Assembly (NCBI RefSeq): GCF_024495425.1
Contig: NZ_JANHJR010000003.1
Location: 372,001-436,000, forward strand
Direction of reading: 5' to 3'
DNA from: Haloarchaeobius litoreus
GTDB lineage: Archaea; Halobacteriota; Halobacteria; Halobacteriales; Natrialbaceae
Length of the DNA: 64,000 bases
Position 1 is the stretch's first letter, and every line of letters begins with the position of its first letter. This document shows positions 20,159 through 28,703 of this stretch, in pieces. The translations under genes were made by a program, and so were the position numbers. The notes beneath the pieces are model-generated. The model had not been told where the DNA came from and ran no database searches. It saw only the letters and a program-made list of their open reading frames with translations.

Positions 20159-21037
20159 CTACTCCTCCGGAAACAGCGACGACGGGGGCGGGAGCTCGTC
20201 GCCCGTGCTGGCGGCCTCGTGCGGGCCCTCCGCGTCGCTCCGGTACTCGTCGCCAAGCTCCGCGTCCCCCTCGGCGTAGTGCTCCGCCGAGCGGGCGTAC
20301 CACCGTGCCGCCTGCCGGTAGTCGTCGGCCCGGTCGCCGGCGTCCTGGCACGCCCGTTCGACGCGCTCGGACTCCGCGAAGCGTTCGGCCGAGCGGAGGC
20401 TCTCGCTCGCCGCGTCGAAGTACGCCACCGCCTCGTCGAAGTGCTCGACAGCGCCGAGCCACGCGCCGACCTCGTACTCGCTCCAGGCGGTCTCGAACCG
20501 GCCCCGGCCAGCCCCGAGGTGTTCGTGCCCGCGAGCGTACCGCTGAACTGCGGTCCGGTCGTCGCGCACGTCGTCGATGGCCGCGCGGACCGCACCCACG
20601 TCCGGGAGCACGCTCTGGTCGTCGGTCGACCAGGCGTAGCGCACCCGCTGGCGCTCGTCGATGACGAACACCGACCGCTTCGGGACGTTCCGGTGCCCGC
20701 GCCAGTCCGGCATGCAGACGCCGTACTCCGCGGCGACCTCGCCCATGCTGTCGGCCAGCAGCGGGTACGAGATGTCGTACTCCTCGGCGAAGCGCCGGTG
20801 GCTGTACATCGAGTCCCCGGAGATGCCGAAGAGGGTCACGTCGGCGTCGAGGTTCAGCAGGTCCATATCCTGCAGTGTGCAGAGCTCGCTGGTGCAGGTC
20901 GGGCTGAAGTCGGCGGGGTAGAAGGCGATGACGACGAGGTCCTCGCGGAGCGCGCCCGCGAGGGAGAACTCGTCGAACTCGTCCCCTTCGACGCCGGGCA
21001 GGGAGAAGTTCGGGGCTTCGGAGCCGACAGAAAGCAT
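20159..21037 (-). CDS. Peroxiredoxin (AhpC/TSA, Bcp-like) with long helical C-terminal extension
   Basis: A 292-residue protein. Residues 1-155 are a thioredoxin-fold peroxiredoxin with FYPADFSPTCTSELCTLQD, giving a peroxidatic Cys48 and a possible resolving Cys53 as in Bcp-type enzymes that reduce peroxides. Residues about 160-270 form an unusual Ala/Glu/Tyr-rich, probably TPR-like helical segment (repeated AVEHFDEAVAYFDAA, AARWYARSAEHYAEG). Ordinary Bcp is about 155 residues, so this is a fusion. The extension may bind a partner. Confidence 0.85.
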   Translation of the reverse strand: MLSVGSEAPNFSLPGVEGDEFDEFSLAGALREDLVVIAFYPADFSPTCTSELCTLQDMDLLNLDADVTLFGISGDSMYSHRRFAEEYDISYPLLADSMGEVAAEYGVCMPDWRGHRNVPKRSVFVIDERQRVRYAWSTDDQSVLPDVGAVRAAIDDVRDDRTAVQRYARGHEHLGAGRGRFETAWSEYEVGAWLGAVEHFDEAVAYFDAASESLRSAERFAESERVERACQDAGDRADDYRQAARWYARSAEHYAEGDAELGDEYRSDAEGPHEAASTGDELPPPSSLFPEE

Positions 21038-21148
21038 GCGCCACTCTATCGGCCCCGTCGACTTAACCGTGGTTGCTCACCAGATGGGGGCCACGGGGCG
21101 ACACCGCCGCCAGCCAACGGTTTTCACGCTGGCACGCCAACACCACCC

Positions 21149-22903
21149 ATGGCAACAACCGACAAGGAGTTCGTCCGGGTGAGCACCCTCGCCGAACTCC
21201 GCGACGAGGGCCGCACACTCGTCACCGAGGGCGGCCACGCCATCGCGCTGTTCCACCACGAAGGAGAGGTCCGCGCCGTCGACAACCGCTGCCCCCACAT
21301 GGGCTTCCCGCTCGTCGAGGGCACCGTCGACGAGGGGGTCCTCACCTGTCACTGGCATCACGCCCGGTTCGAACTCGGTTGCGGCGACACGTTCGACCCC
21401 TGGGCCGACGACGTGGCGACGTACCCCGTCGAGGTGCGCGACGGCGAGGTGTTCGTCCGGCCGCAGCCACGACGGGACGCACCGCCGGCCGAGCACTGGC
21501 GGAGTCGGCTCCAGACCGGGCTGGAGGAGAACCTGCGGCTCGTCGTCGCGAAGGCAGTCATCGGGCTCGACGACGCCGGCGTCGACCGGACCGACGTGCT
21601 CGACCGGGGCGTCCGCTTTGGCACGCAGTACCGCGAGGGCGGCTGGTCGTCCGGCCTCACCATCCTCGCCGCGATGGCGAACGTCGCGCTCGAACTCGAC
21701 CCGGACGACCGAAAACGGGCGATGTACACCGGGCTCCGGCACGTCGCCTCGGACTGTGCGGGCGAGCCGCCGCGATTCGCACAGCCACCGTTCGAGCGCG
21801 AGGACGTGGACCCCGACCGGCTCGCGTCGTGGTTCCGCGAGAACGTCGAAGTACGGGACGAGGACGGCGCGGAGCGCGTGCTCCGGACCGCCGTCGCCGC
21901 CTGCGACCGCGATGCCGTCGAGCGGATGCTATACGCGGCCGCGACCGACCACCGCTACCTCGACACCGGGCACACGTTCGACTTCGTGAACAAGGCCATC
22001 GAGACGCTCGACCACGTCGGCTGGGACCACGCCGACGACACGCTCGCGAGCCTGATCCCGTCGCTGACCGACGCCGAGCGCAGCGAGGAGCTCTCCTCGT
22101 GGCGACAGCCGGTCGACCTCGCGGGACTGGTCGAGGACGTCACCGCGGAGCTGGACGACCTCGCGGCTCGCGGTGCGGACGACTCGTGGACCGAACCCGA
22201 CGAGTTCCGGGACCTCCTGCTCTCGGACGACCCGCACGCCATCGTGGACGGCATCCGCGACGCCATCGCCGAGGGGGCGACCCCGCAGCAGCTCGCGAGC
22301 GCGGTCGCCGCAGCCGCCGCGACCCGCGTCGCCCAGTTCGGGACGAGCAACGAGTTCTCGGACTGGAACACGGTGCACCACACGTTCACCTACGCGAACG
22401 CGGTCCACCAGGCGACGCGGCGGGTCGACGACCCGGTGCTCTACCGGGGCGTGCTCGACGGCGCGGTGAACGTCTACCTCGACCGGTTCCTCAACACGCC
22501 GCCAGCCCCAGTTCCGGGACCCGGCAAGACGCAGCGCGCACCCGACGCCATCCTCGACGACCTCGACGAGATGTTCGACACGGAGGGCCGGGTGAACGAG
22601 GCCGGCCGGCTCGTCGCCGGGTTCCTCGATTCCGGCGGTGACCCTGCCGACCTGAAACGGCGCCTCGGCCACGCGCTGCTCCGCGAGGACGCGGGGTTCC
22701 ACACGCTGCAGGCGCTCGAAGCCGGCTTCCGCCAGTTCGACTGTGCGACAGACGACCACGACCGGCGTGTCGCCATGGTCGCCGTCGCGCGCTATCTGGC
22801 GGCGCACTTCCCGACGCGCCGGGAGGCCGAGCAGACGTTCACCATCGCGTCGCGGCTGCTTCGTGGTGAGGCGGTTCACGAGGAAGGCGAGGCCGACGAC
22901 TGA
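21149..22903 (+). CDS. Rieske [2Fe-2S] protein with large helical C-terminal domain
   Basis: A 584-residue protein. Residues 10-112 form a Rieske domain with CPH (48-50) and CHWHHA (67-72) supplying two Cys and two His to a [2Fe-2S] cluster. The remaining 470 residues are helical, with several conserved-looking His (GHTFDF, NTVHHTFTYANAVHQATRR), and belong to no family I can name. Rieske-only ferredoxins are about 110 residues, so the cluster probably feeds electrons to the C-terminal domain, which might itself be a metal oxidase or oxygenase. That is inference. It is divergent from the peroxiredoxin gene, sharing a 111-bp promoter region. Confidence 0.8.
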   Translation: MATTDKEFVRVSTLAELRDEGRTLVTEGGHAIALFHHEGEVRAVDNRCPHMGFPLVEGTVDEGVLTCHWHHARFELGCGDTFDPWADDVATYPVEVRDGEVFVRPQPRRDAPPAEHWRSRLQTGLEENLRLVVAKAVIGLDDAGVDRTDVLDRGVRFGTQYREGGWSSGLTILAAMANVALELDPDDRKRAMYTGLRHVASDCAGEPPRFAQPPFEREDVDPDRLASWFRENVEVRDEDGAERVLRTAVAACDRDAVERMLYAAATDHRYLDTGHTFDFVNKAIETLDHVGWDHADDTLASLIPSLTDAERSEELSSWRQPVDLAGLVEDVTAELDDLAARGADDSWTEPDEFRDLLLSDDPHAIVDGIRDAIAEGATPQQLASAVAAAAATRVAQFGTSNEFSDWNTVHHTFTYANAVHQATRRVDDPVLYRGVLDGAVNVYLDRFLNTPPAPVPGPGKTQRAPDAILDDLDEMFDTEGRVNEAGRLVAGFLDSGGDPADLKRRLGHALLREDAGFHTLQALEAGFRQFDCATDDHDRRVAMVAVARYLAAHFPTRREAEQTFTIASRLLRGEAVHEEGEADD

Positions 22904-22907
22904 GCGC

Positions 22908-22992
22908 AGCGAGGGAGTCGGCCTCGGTACCGCGAGCGGGGAGCGCAGCGACCCGCGAGCAGCCCAGCGAGGGAGTCGGCCTCGGTACCGCG
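22908..22992. repeat. Pair of 27-nt direct repeats after the Rieske-fusion gene
   Basis: Positions 22908-22934 recur exactly at 22966-22992 (AGCGAGGGAGTCGGCC...). The second copy is followed by GGCCGACGACT, which also ends the coding region. This looks like a local duplication of the gene's 3' end plus flank; a role as terminator is not shown. Confidence 0.6.
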
Positions 22993-23042
22993 GGCCGACG
23001 ACTCTCGAATCCTTTTACCCGGTTCGGAACCACCCCTCGACC

Positions 23043-23459
23043 ATGGTACGGTTTCGACTCGACGGCGTCCACGGCGGCTGGGAGGCGGCGGTGACAGGCC
23101 CGTCCGACCACGTGGAGTTCGCCGTCGAGACCGACGGCGACACGGTGTACCAGGGCTACGGCTCGATCCACGCCCTGCTGCGGCTCTACGACCTCGCGCG
23201 GCTGGAGCGGGTGGTCCACCCGCGGTTCCTCGGCTACGACGTGGCCGAGCGTGGTGGAACGGTCCTCGTCGACCTTCGGATGGGCCACGTGGAGACGACC
23301 TACGACGAGCTGCAGGACGCCATGGAGCCGTTCCTCGCGGAGCTGTTCGAGTCGATGGACGGCCAGACGGTCGGCGAGCGCGCCGACCACATCGCGACGA
23401 TGCAGGAGCGAGAGCTGACGCTGGTCGACCTCGACGCCCTGTACGACCGGCTGGTGTAG
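23043..23459 (+). CDS. Hypothetical protein
   Basis: 138 residues, acidic and soluble, starting MVRFRLDGVHGGWEAAV. No known domain is recognised. The coding pattern (strong GC3, haloarchaeal amino acid use) and the 36-bp gap to the tsr3-like gene support a real gene, possibly in one transcript with it. A TTTTACC-type TATA box lies about 30 nt upstream of the ATG. Confidence 0.7.
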   Translation: MVRFRLDGVHGGWEAAVTGPSDHVEFAVETDGDTVYQGYGSIHALLRLYDLARLERVVHPRFLGYDVAERGGTVLVDLRMGHVETTYDELQDAMEPFLAELFESMDGQTVGERADHIATMQERELTLVDLDALYDRLV

Positions 23460-23495
23460 CGTGTCGCTTTTGGCCACCGGCGGGGTACTGGGAGT

Positions 23496-23993
23496 GTGAA
23501 GCTCCACGTCCGGTACGAGGGCGACGACGACCCCGACAAGTGCACCGCCCGGAAGCTCGCGAAGTTCGACCTCGCCGAGCTGCACCGCTCGAACCGGGCG
23601 ACGCCGTACGGGCTGGTGCTGGACCCGCACGCGGAGCAGGCGCTCTCGCCGGCCGACGACCCCGACACCCTCGTCGCGCTCGACTGCTCGTGGGAGAGCG
23701 CGGACGTGGACGCGTTCGACCTCCGCGGCGACCACCGGGCGCTCCCGTTTCTCGTCGCCGCCAACCCGGTGAACTTCGGGAAGCCGTTCGCGCTGACGAC
23801 CGTCGAGGCGCTGGCCGCGGCGCTGTGCATCCTCGGCGAGCGCGACCACGCCGAGCGCATCCTCGCGAAGTTCACCTGGGGCGAGACGTTCCTCGAACTC
23901 AACGAGGAGCCGCTGCGGCGCTACGCGGACTGTGCCGACTCCACCGAGGTCGTCGCGGTCCAGGACGACTACCTCGCCGAGGAATCGGAATAG
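23496..23993 (+). CDS. tsr3: 16S rRNA aminocarboxypropyltransferase Tsr3 (DUF367 family)
   Basis: A 165-residue protein starting at a GTG. DUF367/Tsr3 features are visible: [22 protein letters not shown]-like [37 protein letters not shown] and [17 protein letters not shown]. Tsr3 transfers the aminocarboxypropyl group from S-adenosylmethionine onto a modified uridine of small-subunit rRNA near the P site. Length matches archaeal members. Confidence 0.92.
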   Translation: MKLHVRYEGDDDPDKCTARKLAKFDLAELHRSNRATPYGLVLDPHAEQALSPADDPDTLVALDCSWESADVDAFDLRGDHRALPFLVAANPVNFGKPFALTTVEALAAALCILGERDHAERILAKFTWGETFLELNEEPLRRYADCADSTEVVAVQDDYLAEESE

Positions 23994-24209
23994 CGAACAG
24001 ACGGCACGCTGCTGGCGCGCAGGGGTGTGCCGTGCTCCCGCCTCGGCCCCCGCGCGACCGTTCTCAGGTCACGGCGGTTCTGGCTCCGGCTTCGTATTTG
24101 AATGATTGCTCAGCGATAGTCGCCGGGCGTTCCTACCGGCGTGCGGCTGTCTCGCGTGCCGAAGGCCGCGAGCCGAACTCGCGCGAGGGAGCCTGCGACC
24201 GAGCGAATC

Positions 24210-24353
24210 GGCTGGGGAGGCACGAGGTGCGGTGCGGTCGGGCGGACTGAAAGGGACGAGGCGCTCGGCGAACCCCCACGACGCAAGCACTGCAACGGAG
24301 TGAAGCGCGCAGCGAGTCGCGGGAGCCGAGCGCCTTGGGGCTTTCTGGCTGTT
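24210..24353 (-). repeat. Dispersed hairpin element, copy C (reverse orientation)
   Basis: On the plus strand, 24257-24269 pairs with 24325-24337 (13 pairs including one G-T). GAAAG 24249-24253 pairs with CTTTC 24341-24345, with a 3x3 internal loop GGA/GGG between the helices. Loop 55 nt. Read on the minus strand the ends are AACAGCCAG and CCTCCCCAGCC, as in copies A and B. It fills most of the 496-nt gap between tsr3 and the L40e gene; the flanks hold no recognised gene. Confidence 0.82.
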
Positions 24354-24489
24354 GTCGACAGCAGAGTCTCCAACGACAGACCGGACGTTCCGGCTGTTCG
24401 AATCGGTCCCCTCTCCAACTTCGAAACAGACTACAGCTCGCGGACGCACTCGGAAACGCTTTTACCCGCAGCACGGTGTAGGGAGGAGT

Positions 24490-24639
24490 ATGGCACGATT
24501 CGAGGCTGCGGAGAAACGGTCGCTCGAGAAGATGATCTGCATGCGCTGCAACGCGCGGAACCCGAAGCGGGCGGACAAGTGCCGCAAGTGCGGCTACAAG
24601 AAGCTCCGCCCGAAGGCGAAGGAAGCGCGCGCGGCATAA
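24490..24639 (+). CDS. rpl40e: Large ribosomal subunit protein eL40 (L40e)
   Basis: A 49-residue zinc-ribbon ribosomal protein, full length for archaea. The ligands are CMRC (17-20) and CRKC (31-34) in a Lys/Arg-rich context. A strong Shine-Dalgarno-like GGAGG sits 6 nt before the ATG, unlike the mostly leaderless genes here, and a TTTTACC box lies about 30 nt upstream. Confidence 0.95.
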   Translation: MARFEAAEKRSLEKMICMRCNARNPKRADKCRKCGYKKLRPKAKEARAA

Positions 24640-24708
24640 TCGCGGTCGTCTTTCTCGTCTCACTCGTGTGCGGAGTGGCGACGCTCACACGCGAGCTGTC
24701 GGTCGTCC

Positions 24709-25323
24709 CTACTCGTCGGGGTACTTCGGTTCGCGCTTCTCGGCGCGGGCGAGCGCGGTCTCGACCACGTCGCGGACGTCGCCGTGGAACACGCTGCCGT
24801 GGCCGGCGTACATGTGCTCGACGGAGTCGGGGATGCGTTCGAGCAGCGTGCTGATGCTCTCGATGAGGCGTTCGCGGGACTGGCCGGCCATGTCGGTGCG
24901 CCCGAAGCTGCCGTAGTCGAACGCGCCGTCGTCGTGGACGACGACGTCGCCGCTGAACAGGCTGGTGTCGCTGACCAGGGAGACGTGGTCGGCGGCGTGC
25001 CCGGGAGTGTAGACGACCTCGAAGCGCTCGTCACCGATGACGAGGTCGTCGCCGTCGGTGATGGCGTGGGTGCGTCGTGGGTGGTCGCCGTAGGCGTAAC
25101 AGTCCGGGTCGTCGAACGCCTCGCAGACGGCGTCGAGCTGGGCGACGTGGTCCCCGTGCTGGTGGGTGAGCACGACCGCGTCGAGGTGGTCGGTGTGCTC
25201 GCGGACGACGTCGACGACGCCGTCCATCGCCCCCGCGTCGACGAGCACCGTCCGGTCGCCGACGGCGAGGTAGGCGTTGCAGGTGAACGTCTCCGCGTCG
25301 GCAGTGACGTTGTGGACTTCCAT
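24709..25323 (-). CDS. MBL-fold metallohydrolase
   Basis: A 204-residue metallo-beta-lactamase fold protein. The metal motif THQHGDHVAQLD (HxHxDH) and later His residues (TPGHAADHVSL, GHGSVFHG) are in place for a di-metal centre. Such small MBL proteins are often hydroxyacylglutathione-hydrolase-like thioesterases, but the substrate cannot be read from sequence. It stands alone, convergent with L40e. Confidence 0.88.
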   Translation of the reverse strand: MEVHNVTADAETFTCNAYLAVGDRTVLVDAGAMDGVVDVVREHTDHLDAVVLTHQHGDHVAQLDAVCEAFDDPDCYAYGDHPRRTHAITDGDDLVIGDERFEVVYTPGHAADHVSLVSDTSLFSGDVVVHDDGAFDYGSFGRTDMAGQSRERLIESISTLLERIPDSVEHMYAGHGSVFHGDVRDVVETALARAEKREPKYPDE

Positions 25324-25468
25324 ACAGCGGCGTATGGCAGCGGTCCTTAAGTGCTGACTGGAGCCTGCAACGAGTACCTATTTGGACTCCGGTGGTAATC
25401 TCTGGGGGCGATACAGACGGGACGGCCGCCGTGATTTTTTTGAGTCCTCCACGATTATTGTACAGTGT

Positions 25469-25645
25469 ATGGGTTTCGGGAGCTACGACGAATCGGAACA
25501 GGACAACCAGAGCATCGACACAGATCTCGACGAAGAATCGGTCGATTCGCGCGAGACAGACCACCAGGGACGGATCGAGTTCGAGAACGGGGCGAGCAAC
25601 GACGAACTCATCGACCGACTGAAAGACATCAAAGACGACGGCTGA
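25469..25645 (+). CDS. Small acidic haloarchaeal protein (DUF5786-like)
   Basis: A 58-residue, very acidic protein beginning MGFGSYDESEQDNQ and ending SNDELIDRLKDIKDDG. I recognise this as a small conserved haloarchaeal family, probably DUF5786, of unknown function. It is followed 4 bp later by the DUF99 gene, so they are probably co-transcribed. Confidence 0.75.
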   Translation: MGFGSYDESEQDNQSIDTDLDEESVDSRETDHQGRIEFENGASNDELIDRLKDIKDDG

Positions 25646-25649
25646 CACG

Positions 25650-26207
25650 ATGAAGACCGGCGTGCGGGCGGTCGGCATCGCCGAGTCCACGCAGGGGAAC
25701 GTGAGCACGCTCGCCGGTGTCGTCGTGAGAGCGGATCGGACTGTCGATGGCCTCTCTTTTGCGACGTGTACGGTCGGCGGGAGCGACGCGACCGACGCCG
25801 TCGTCGAGACGTTCGAGCGACTCGGCCGCGAGGACGTGCGCTACGTCGTCCTGGCCGGGATCGCGCTGGCGTGGTACAACGTCGTCGACCTCCGCGCCGT
25901 CGCCGACGCGGTCGACCGGCCCGTCCTCTCGGTGACGTTCGAGGCGAGCCCCGGGCTCGAACCCGCCATCGAGGAGGCGTTCGACGGCGAAGAACGCGAG
26001 CGACGACTCGCGTTGTACCGTCGCCAGCCACCGCGAACACCGGTCGAGGTCAACGGCGAGACGGTGTACGTCCGCGCCGTCGGCGTCGACGACAGCGAGG
26101 CCCGCGACGTGGTCCGGGCGTTCACGCCCGAGGGCGGCCGACCGGAGCCGCTGCGTGTCGCCCGGTTCGCAGCGCGTGCCGGTGACGCGCTCCGTCGAGC
26201 GGAGTGA
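25650..26207 (+). CDS. DUF99 (UPF0215) family protein
   Basis: A 185-residue member of the DUF99/UPF0215 family, structurally related to endonuclease V. Diagnostic segments are GIAESTQGN, AGVVVRADRTVDG, VLAGIALAWYNVVDL and RPVLSVTFEASPGLE. A nuclease role is suggested by the fold but unproven. It lies between a small acidic protein and a uracil-DNA glycosylase, a context that fits DNA repair. Confidence 0.88.
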   Translation: MKTGVRAVGIAESTQGNVSTLAGVVVRADRTVDGLSFATCTVGGSDATDAVVETFERLGREDVRYVVLAGIALAWYNVVDLRAVADAVDRPVLSVTFEASPGLEPAIEEAFDGEERERRLALYRRQPPRTPVEVNGETVYVRAVGVDDSEARDVVRAFTPEGGRPEPLRVARFAARAGDALRRAE

Positions 26208-26263
26208 GACGCCGGCGATACCAGAGCGTAGCGGTTAGGTGGCCCGCCCACGCGTGGAGACGT

Positions 26264-26863
26264 ATGGAGACCATGGACGGGCTGGAGGTCCACGACTGCG
26301 AGCGCTGTCCGGCGCTCTGTGACTCTCGCAGCCGGATCGTCAACGGCGTCGGCCCCGCGGACGCCGACGTGCTGTTCGTCGGTGAGGCCCCCGGCGCGAA
26401 CGAGGACGAGCAGGGCGAGCCGTTCGTCGGCCGCTCCGGCGACGTGCTCACCGAGACGCTCCGCGAGGTCGGCCTCGACCGCGAGACGGTCCGCATCACC
26501 AACTGCGTGCGCTGCCGGCCCCCGGACAACCGCGACCCCCACGCCGACGAGCTCGAGAACTGTCGGCCCTACCTCGAACGCGAGGTCGACCTCGTCGACC
26601 CCGAGGTGCTCGTCACGCTCGGGAAGGTGCCCGCCGAACACCTGCTCGGGCGCTCCGTGGCGGTGACGAAGGAGGCCGGCGAGGTGACCGACGTCCGCAT
26701 CGAGGGCGAGCCACGGCGCGTGCTCGTCTGTGTCCACCCGGCGGCGACGCTGTACGACCCGAGCCAGAAGGAGACGTTCCGCTCGGCGCTCGAAACTGCT
26801 GCCGAACTGGTCGGCGGCCGCGAGGAGGGAAGCGACGGGCAGTCCCGTCTCGGCGAGTTCTAG
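26264..26863 (+). CDS. Family 4 uracil-DNA glycosylase
   Basis: 199 residues from the ATG at 26264 (a second ATG is three codons later). Cys residues CERCPALC (near 13-19) and NCVRCRPPDN with a later Cys provide the [4Fe-4S] site. The uracil-binding motif is GEAPGANEDEQGEPFVGRSG and the C-terminal motif is VHPAA. Family 4 enzymes remove uracil from DNA as the first step of base excision repair. The stop shares CTAG with the convergent phnE-like gene. Confidence 0.9.
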   Translation: METMDGLEVHDCERCPALCDSRSRIVNGVGPADADVLFVGEAPGANEDEQGEPFVGRSGDVLTETLREVGLDRETVRITNCVRCRPPDNRDPHADELENCRPYLEREVDLVDPEVLVTLGKVPAEHLLGRSVAVTKEAGEVTDVRIEGEPRRVLVCVHPAATLYDPSQKETFRSALETAAELVGGREEGSDGQSRLGEF

Positions 26864-27909
26864 TCCTTCTTGGGGTTCTCGGTCCCCAGCCACTTCTTGG
26901 TGTCACCCAGGCCGCGGATGATGTCCAGCAGCCCACGCCCCTCGTTCTCGCCGGGGCGCATGTACGACCGGATGCGCGACGAGAGCATCTCGACGGTGAG
27001 GACGATGGCGATGACGACGATGATCCCGGCGGCTGCCTGCGGGTACGCGCTCGGCGTCCCGAACGCACCGAGGCTGATCTTCGCGTCGATGTACTGCCCG
27101 ATGCCACCGACGCCGACGACCCCGAGGCCGATGGCGATGCGGGTGTTGATCTCGAGGACGTACAGCGTCCAGGCGACGTAGCCGTTGTACACCTGGCTCA
27201 GCATCCCGAAGATGATCGTCTGCGGACGGGACGCACCGGTCGACCCGACGGCCTCTATCGGCCCGTCCTCGACCTCCTCGAGCTCGTCCGTCAGCAGGCG
27301 GCCGAGGTTGCCGATCGTGTCGGTCCCGATGGCGAGCACCCCGGTGACCGGACCGAAGCCGGTCAGCGGGACGAAGATGAGCGCCCAGATCAGTGCGGGC
27401 ACCGCCCGGATGGTGCTCATGATGCCCCGGAACAGGAAGTTGAACGGGAACGGCACGACCCGTTCGGAACCGAGAATGCCCAGGAGGAGCGCGAGGGGGA
27501 AGCCCAGAACCGTCCCAAGGAACCCCATGATGACGGTCAGGACGGCCGCGCTGACGAGCACGCTCGCCTCGCCCAGTTCGGCGTTGAGGACCGACGAGAC
27601 GAACCACTGCGGGTGCAGTATCGTCTGGACGATGGCGTCGAGACCGCCGATACCGCGCTCCTTCGTCTGTTGTGTCAAGTCGACGAAGTCCGGCGGGAAG
27701 AAGCCACCGAGGAACTCGGTCCAGCCCGGAAGGTTCCGGTAGAGTAGCCCGACGGTGAGTTCGACGAACCACAGCCCGGCGGCCGTCACCGCGAGCAGTA
27801 CGAGGATGCCGGCCAGATAGAGGAGCTGCCGGTTCCGGGAGGCGCGGTCAAGCTGTGCGAGCTTCTCTCGAATCCGGCTGTCGTCTCGTGGTGAGTCTTC
27901 TGTCGCCAT
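26860..27909 (-). CDS. phnE: Phosphonate-type ABC transporter permease
   Basis: A 349-residue permease with about six membrane helices and a binding-protein-dependent transport motif typical of PhnE: EAVGSTGASRPQTIIFGMLSQV, which docks onto the ATPase. It is the last gene of a phnD-phnC-phnE operon and starts 1 bp after the phnC stop. The N-terminus is longer than in many PhnE proteins, with an extra helix and an exported loop. Confidence 0.9.
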   Translation of the reverse strand: MATEDSPRDDSRIREKLAQLDRASRNRQLLYLAGILVLLAVTAAGLWFVELTVGLLYRNLPGWTEFLGGFFPPDFVDLTQQTKERGIGGLDAIVQTILHPQWFVSSVLNAELGEASVLVSAAVLTVIMGFLGTVLGFPLALLLGILGSERVVPFPFNFLFRGIMSTIRAVPALIWALIFVPLTGFGPVTGVLAIGTDTIGNLGRLLTDELEEVEDGPIEAVGSTGASRPQTIIFGMLSQVYNGYVAWTLYVLEINTRIAIGLGVVGVGGIGQYIDAKISLGAFGTPSAYPQAAAGIIVVIAIVLTVEMLSSRIRSYMRPGENEGRGLLDIIRGLGDTKKWLGTENPKKD

Positions 27910-27910
27910 G

Positions 27911-28666
27911 TTAGATGTGCTGGATTCCTTCGTCGCTCTGCACCGTCTCGTCGCCGTAGTAGATACGGTCGACGACGTCCATCGTCAGTTCATCGCGGTC
28001 CCCGTCGAAGATGAGCTCGCCCTCGTTCAGGCCGATGAAGCGGTCGCCGAACTCGCGGGCGATGTTGACCTGGTGGAGGCTCACGATGGACGTGAGGTTT
28101 CTGTCCATCGCCGCCCGACGCATGTACTCCATGACGTCCTGGGCGGCCTTCGGGTCGAGACTGGCGACCGGTTCGTCCGCGAGCAGGAGCTCCGGATTCT
28201 GGGTGAGCGCACGCGCGATGCCGACGCGCTGTTGCTGCCCACCGCTCATGCTGCTCGCACGCTGGTCGGCCTCCTCGAGGAGGCCGACGGTGTCCAGCGC
28301 CTCGAGCGCCATCCGCTTGTCCTCCTCGCTGAAGCGGTTGAGGAGGCTTCCGACCGTGGAGGAGCGACTGAGCGCACCGGAGAGTGCGTTCTTGTACGCG
28401 CTGAGCCCTTCGACGAGGTAGTGCATCTGGAACACCATGCCGACGTCGCTCGTGGGCATCGAGTCCACGACCTGTCCGTTGAACTCGACCGTCCCCTCCG
28501 TCGGCGTCGTGAGGCCGTTCAGTATCCGAAGCAGTGTCGACTTCCCGGCTCCGGACGGACCGAGCAGGACGACGAACTCGCCGTCAGAGATCTCGAACGA
28601 GACGTCGTCGAGTGCGACCGTGTCGCCGTAGATTTTCGATACGTTGTTGACGGAAATCGTTGCCAT
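27911..28666 (-). CDS. phnC: Phosphonate-type ABC transporter ATP-binding protein
   Basis: A 251-residue ABC ATPase. Walker A is GPSGAGKST (about 36-44), the signature MSGGQQQRVGIARAL, and Walker B LLLADEPVASLDP. The signature segment and MRRAAMDRNLTSIVSLHQVNIAREFGDR are typical of PhnC, which powers uptake of phosphonates or related oxyanions such as phosphite. Its operon partners are PhnD upstream and PhnE downstream. Which oxyanion is carried cannot be told. Confidence 0.93.
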   Translation of the reverse strand: MATISVNNVSKIYGDTVALDDVSFEISDGEFVVLLGPSGAGKSTLLRILNGLTTPTEGTVEFNGQVVDSMPTSDVGMVFQMHYLVEGLSAYKNALSGALSRSSTVGSLLNRFSEEDKRMALEALDTVGLLEEADQRASSMSGGQQQRVGIARALTQNPELLLADEPVASLDPKAAQDVMEYMRRAAMDRNLTSIVSLHQVNIAREFGDRFIGLNEGELIFDGDRDELTMDVVDRIYYGDETVQSDEGIQHI

Positions 28667-28703
28667 TGTGCGGTGCTAAAACGAAATTGGCTGTCGACCA
28701 GTT

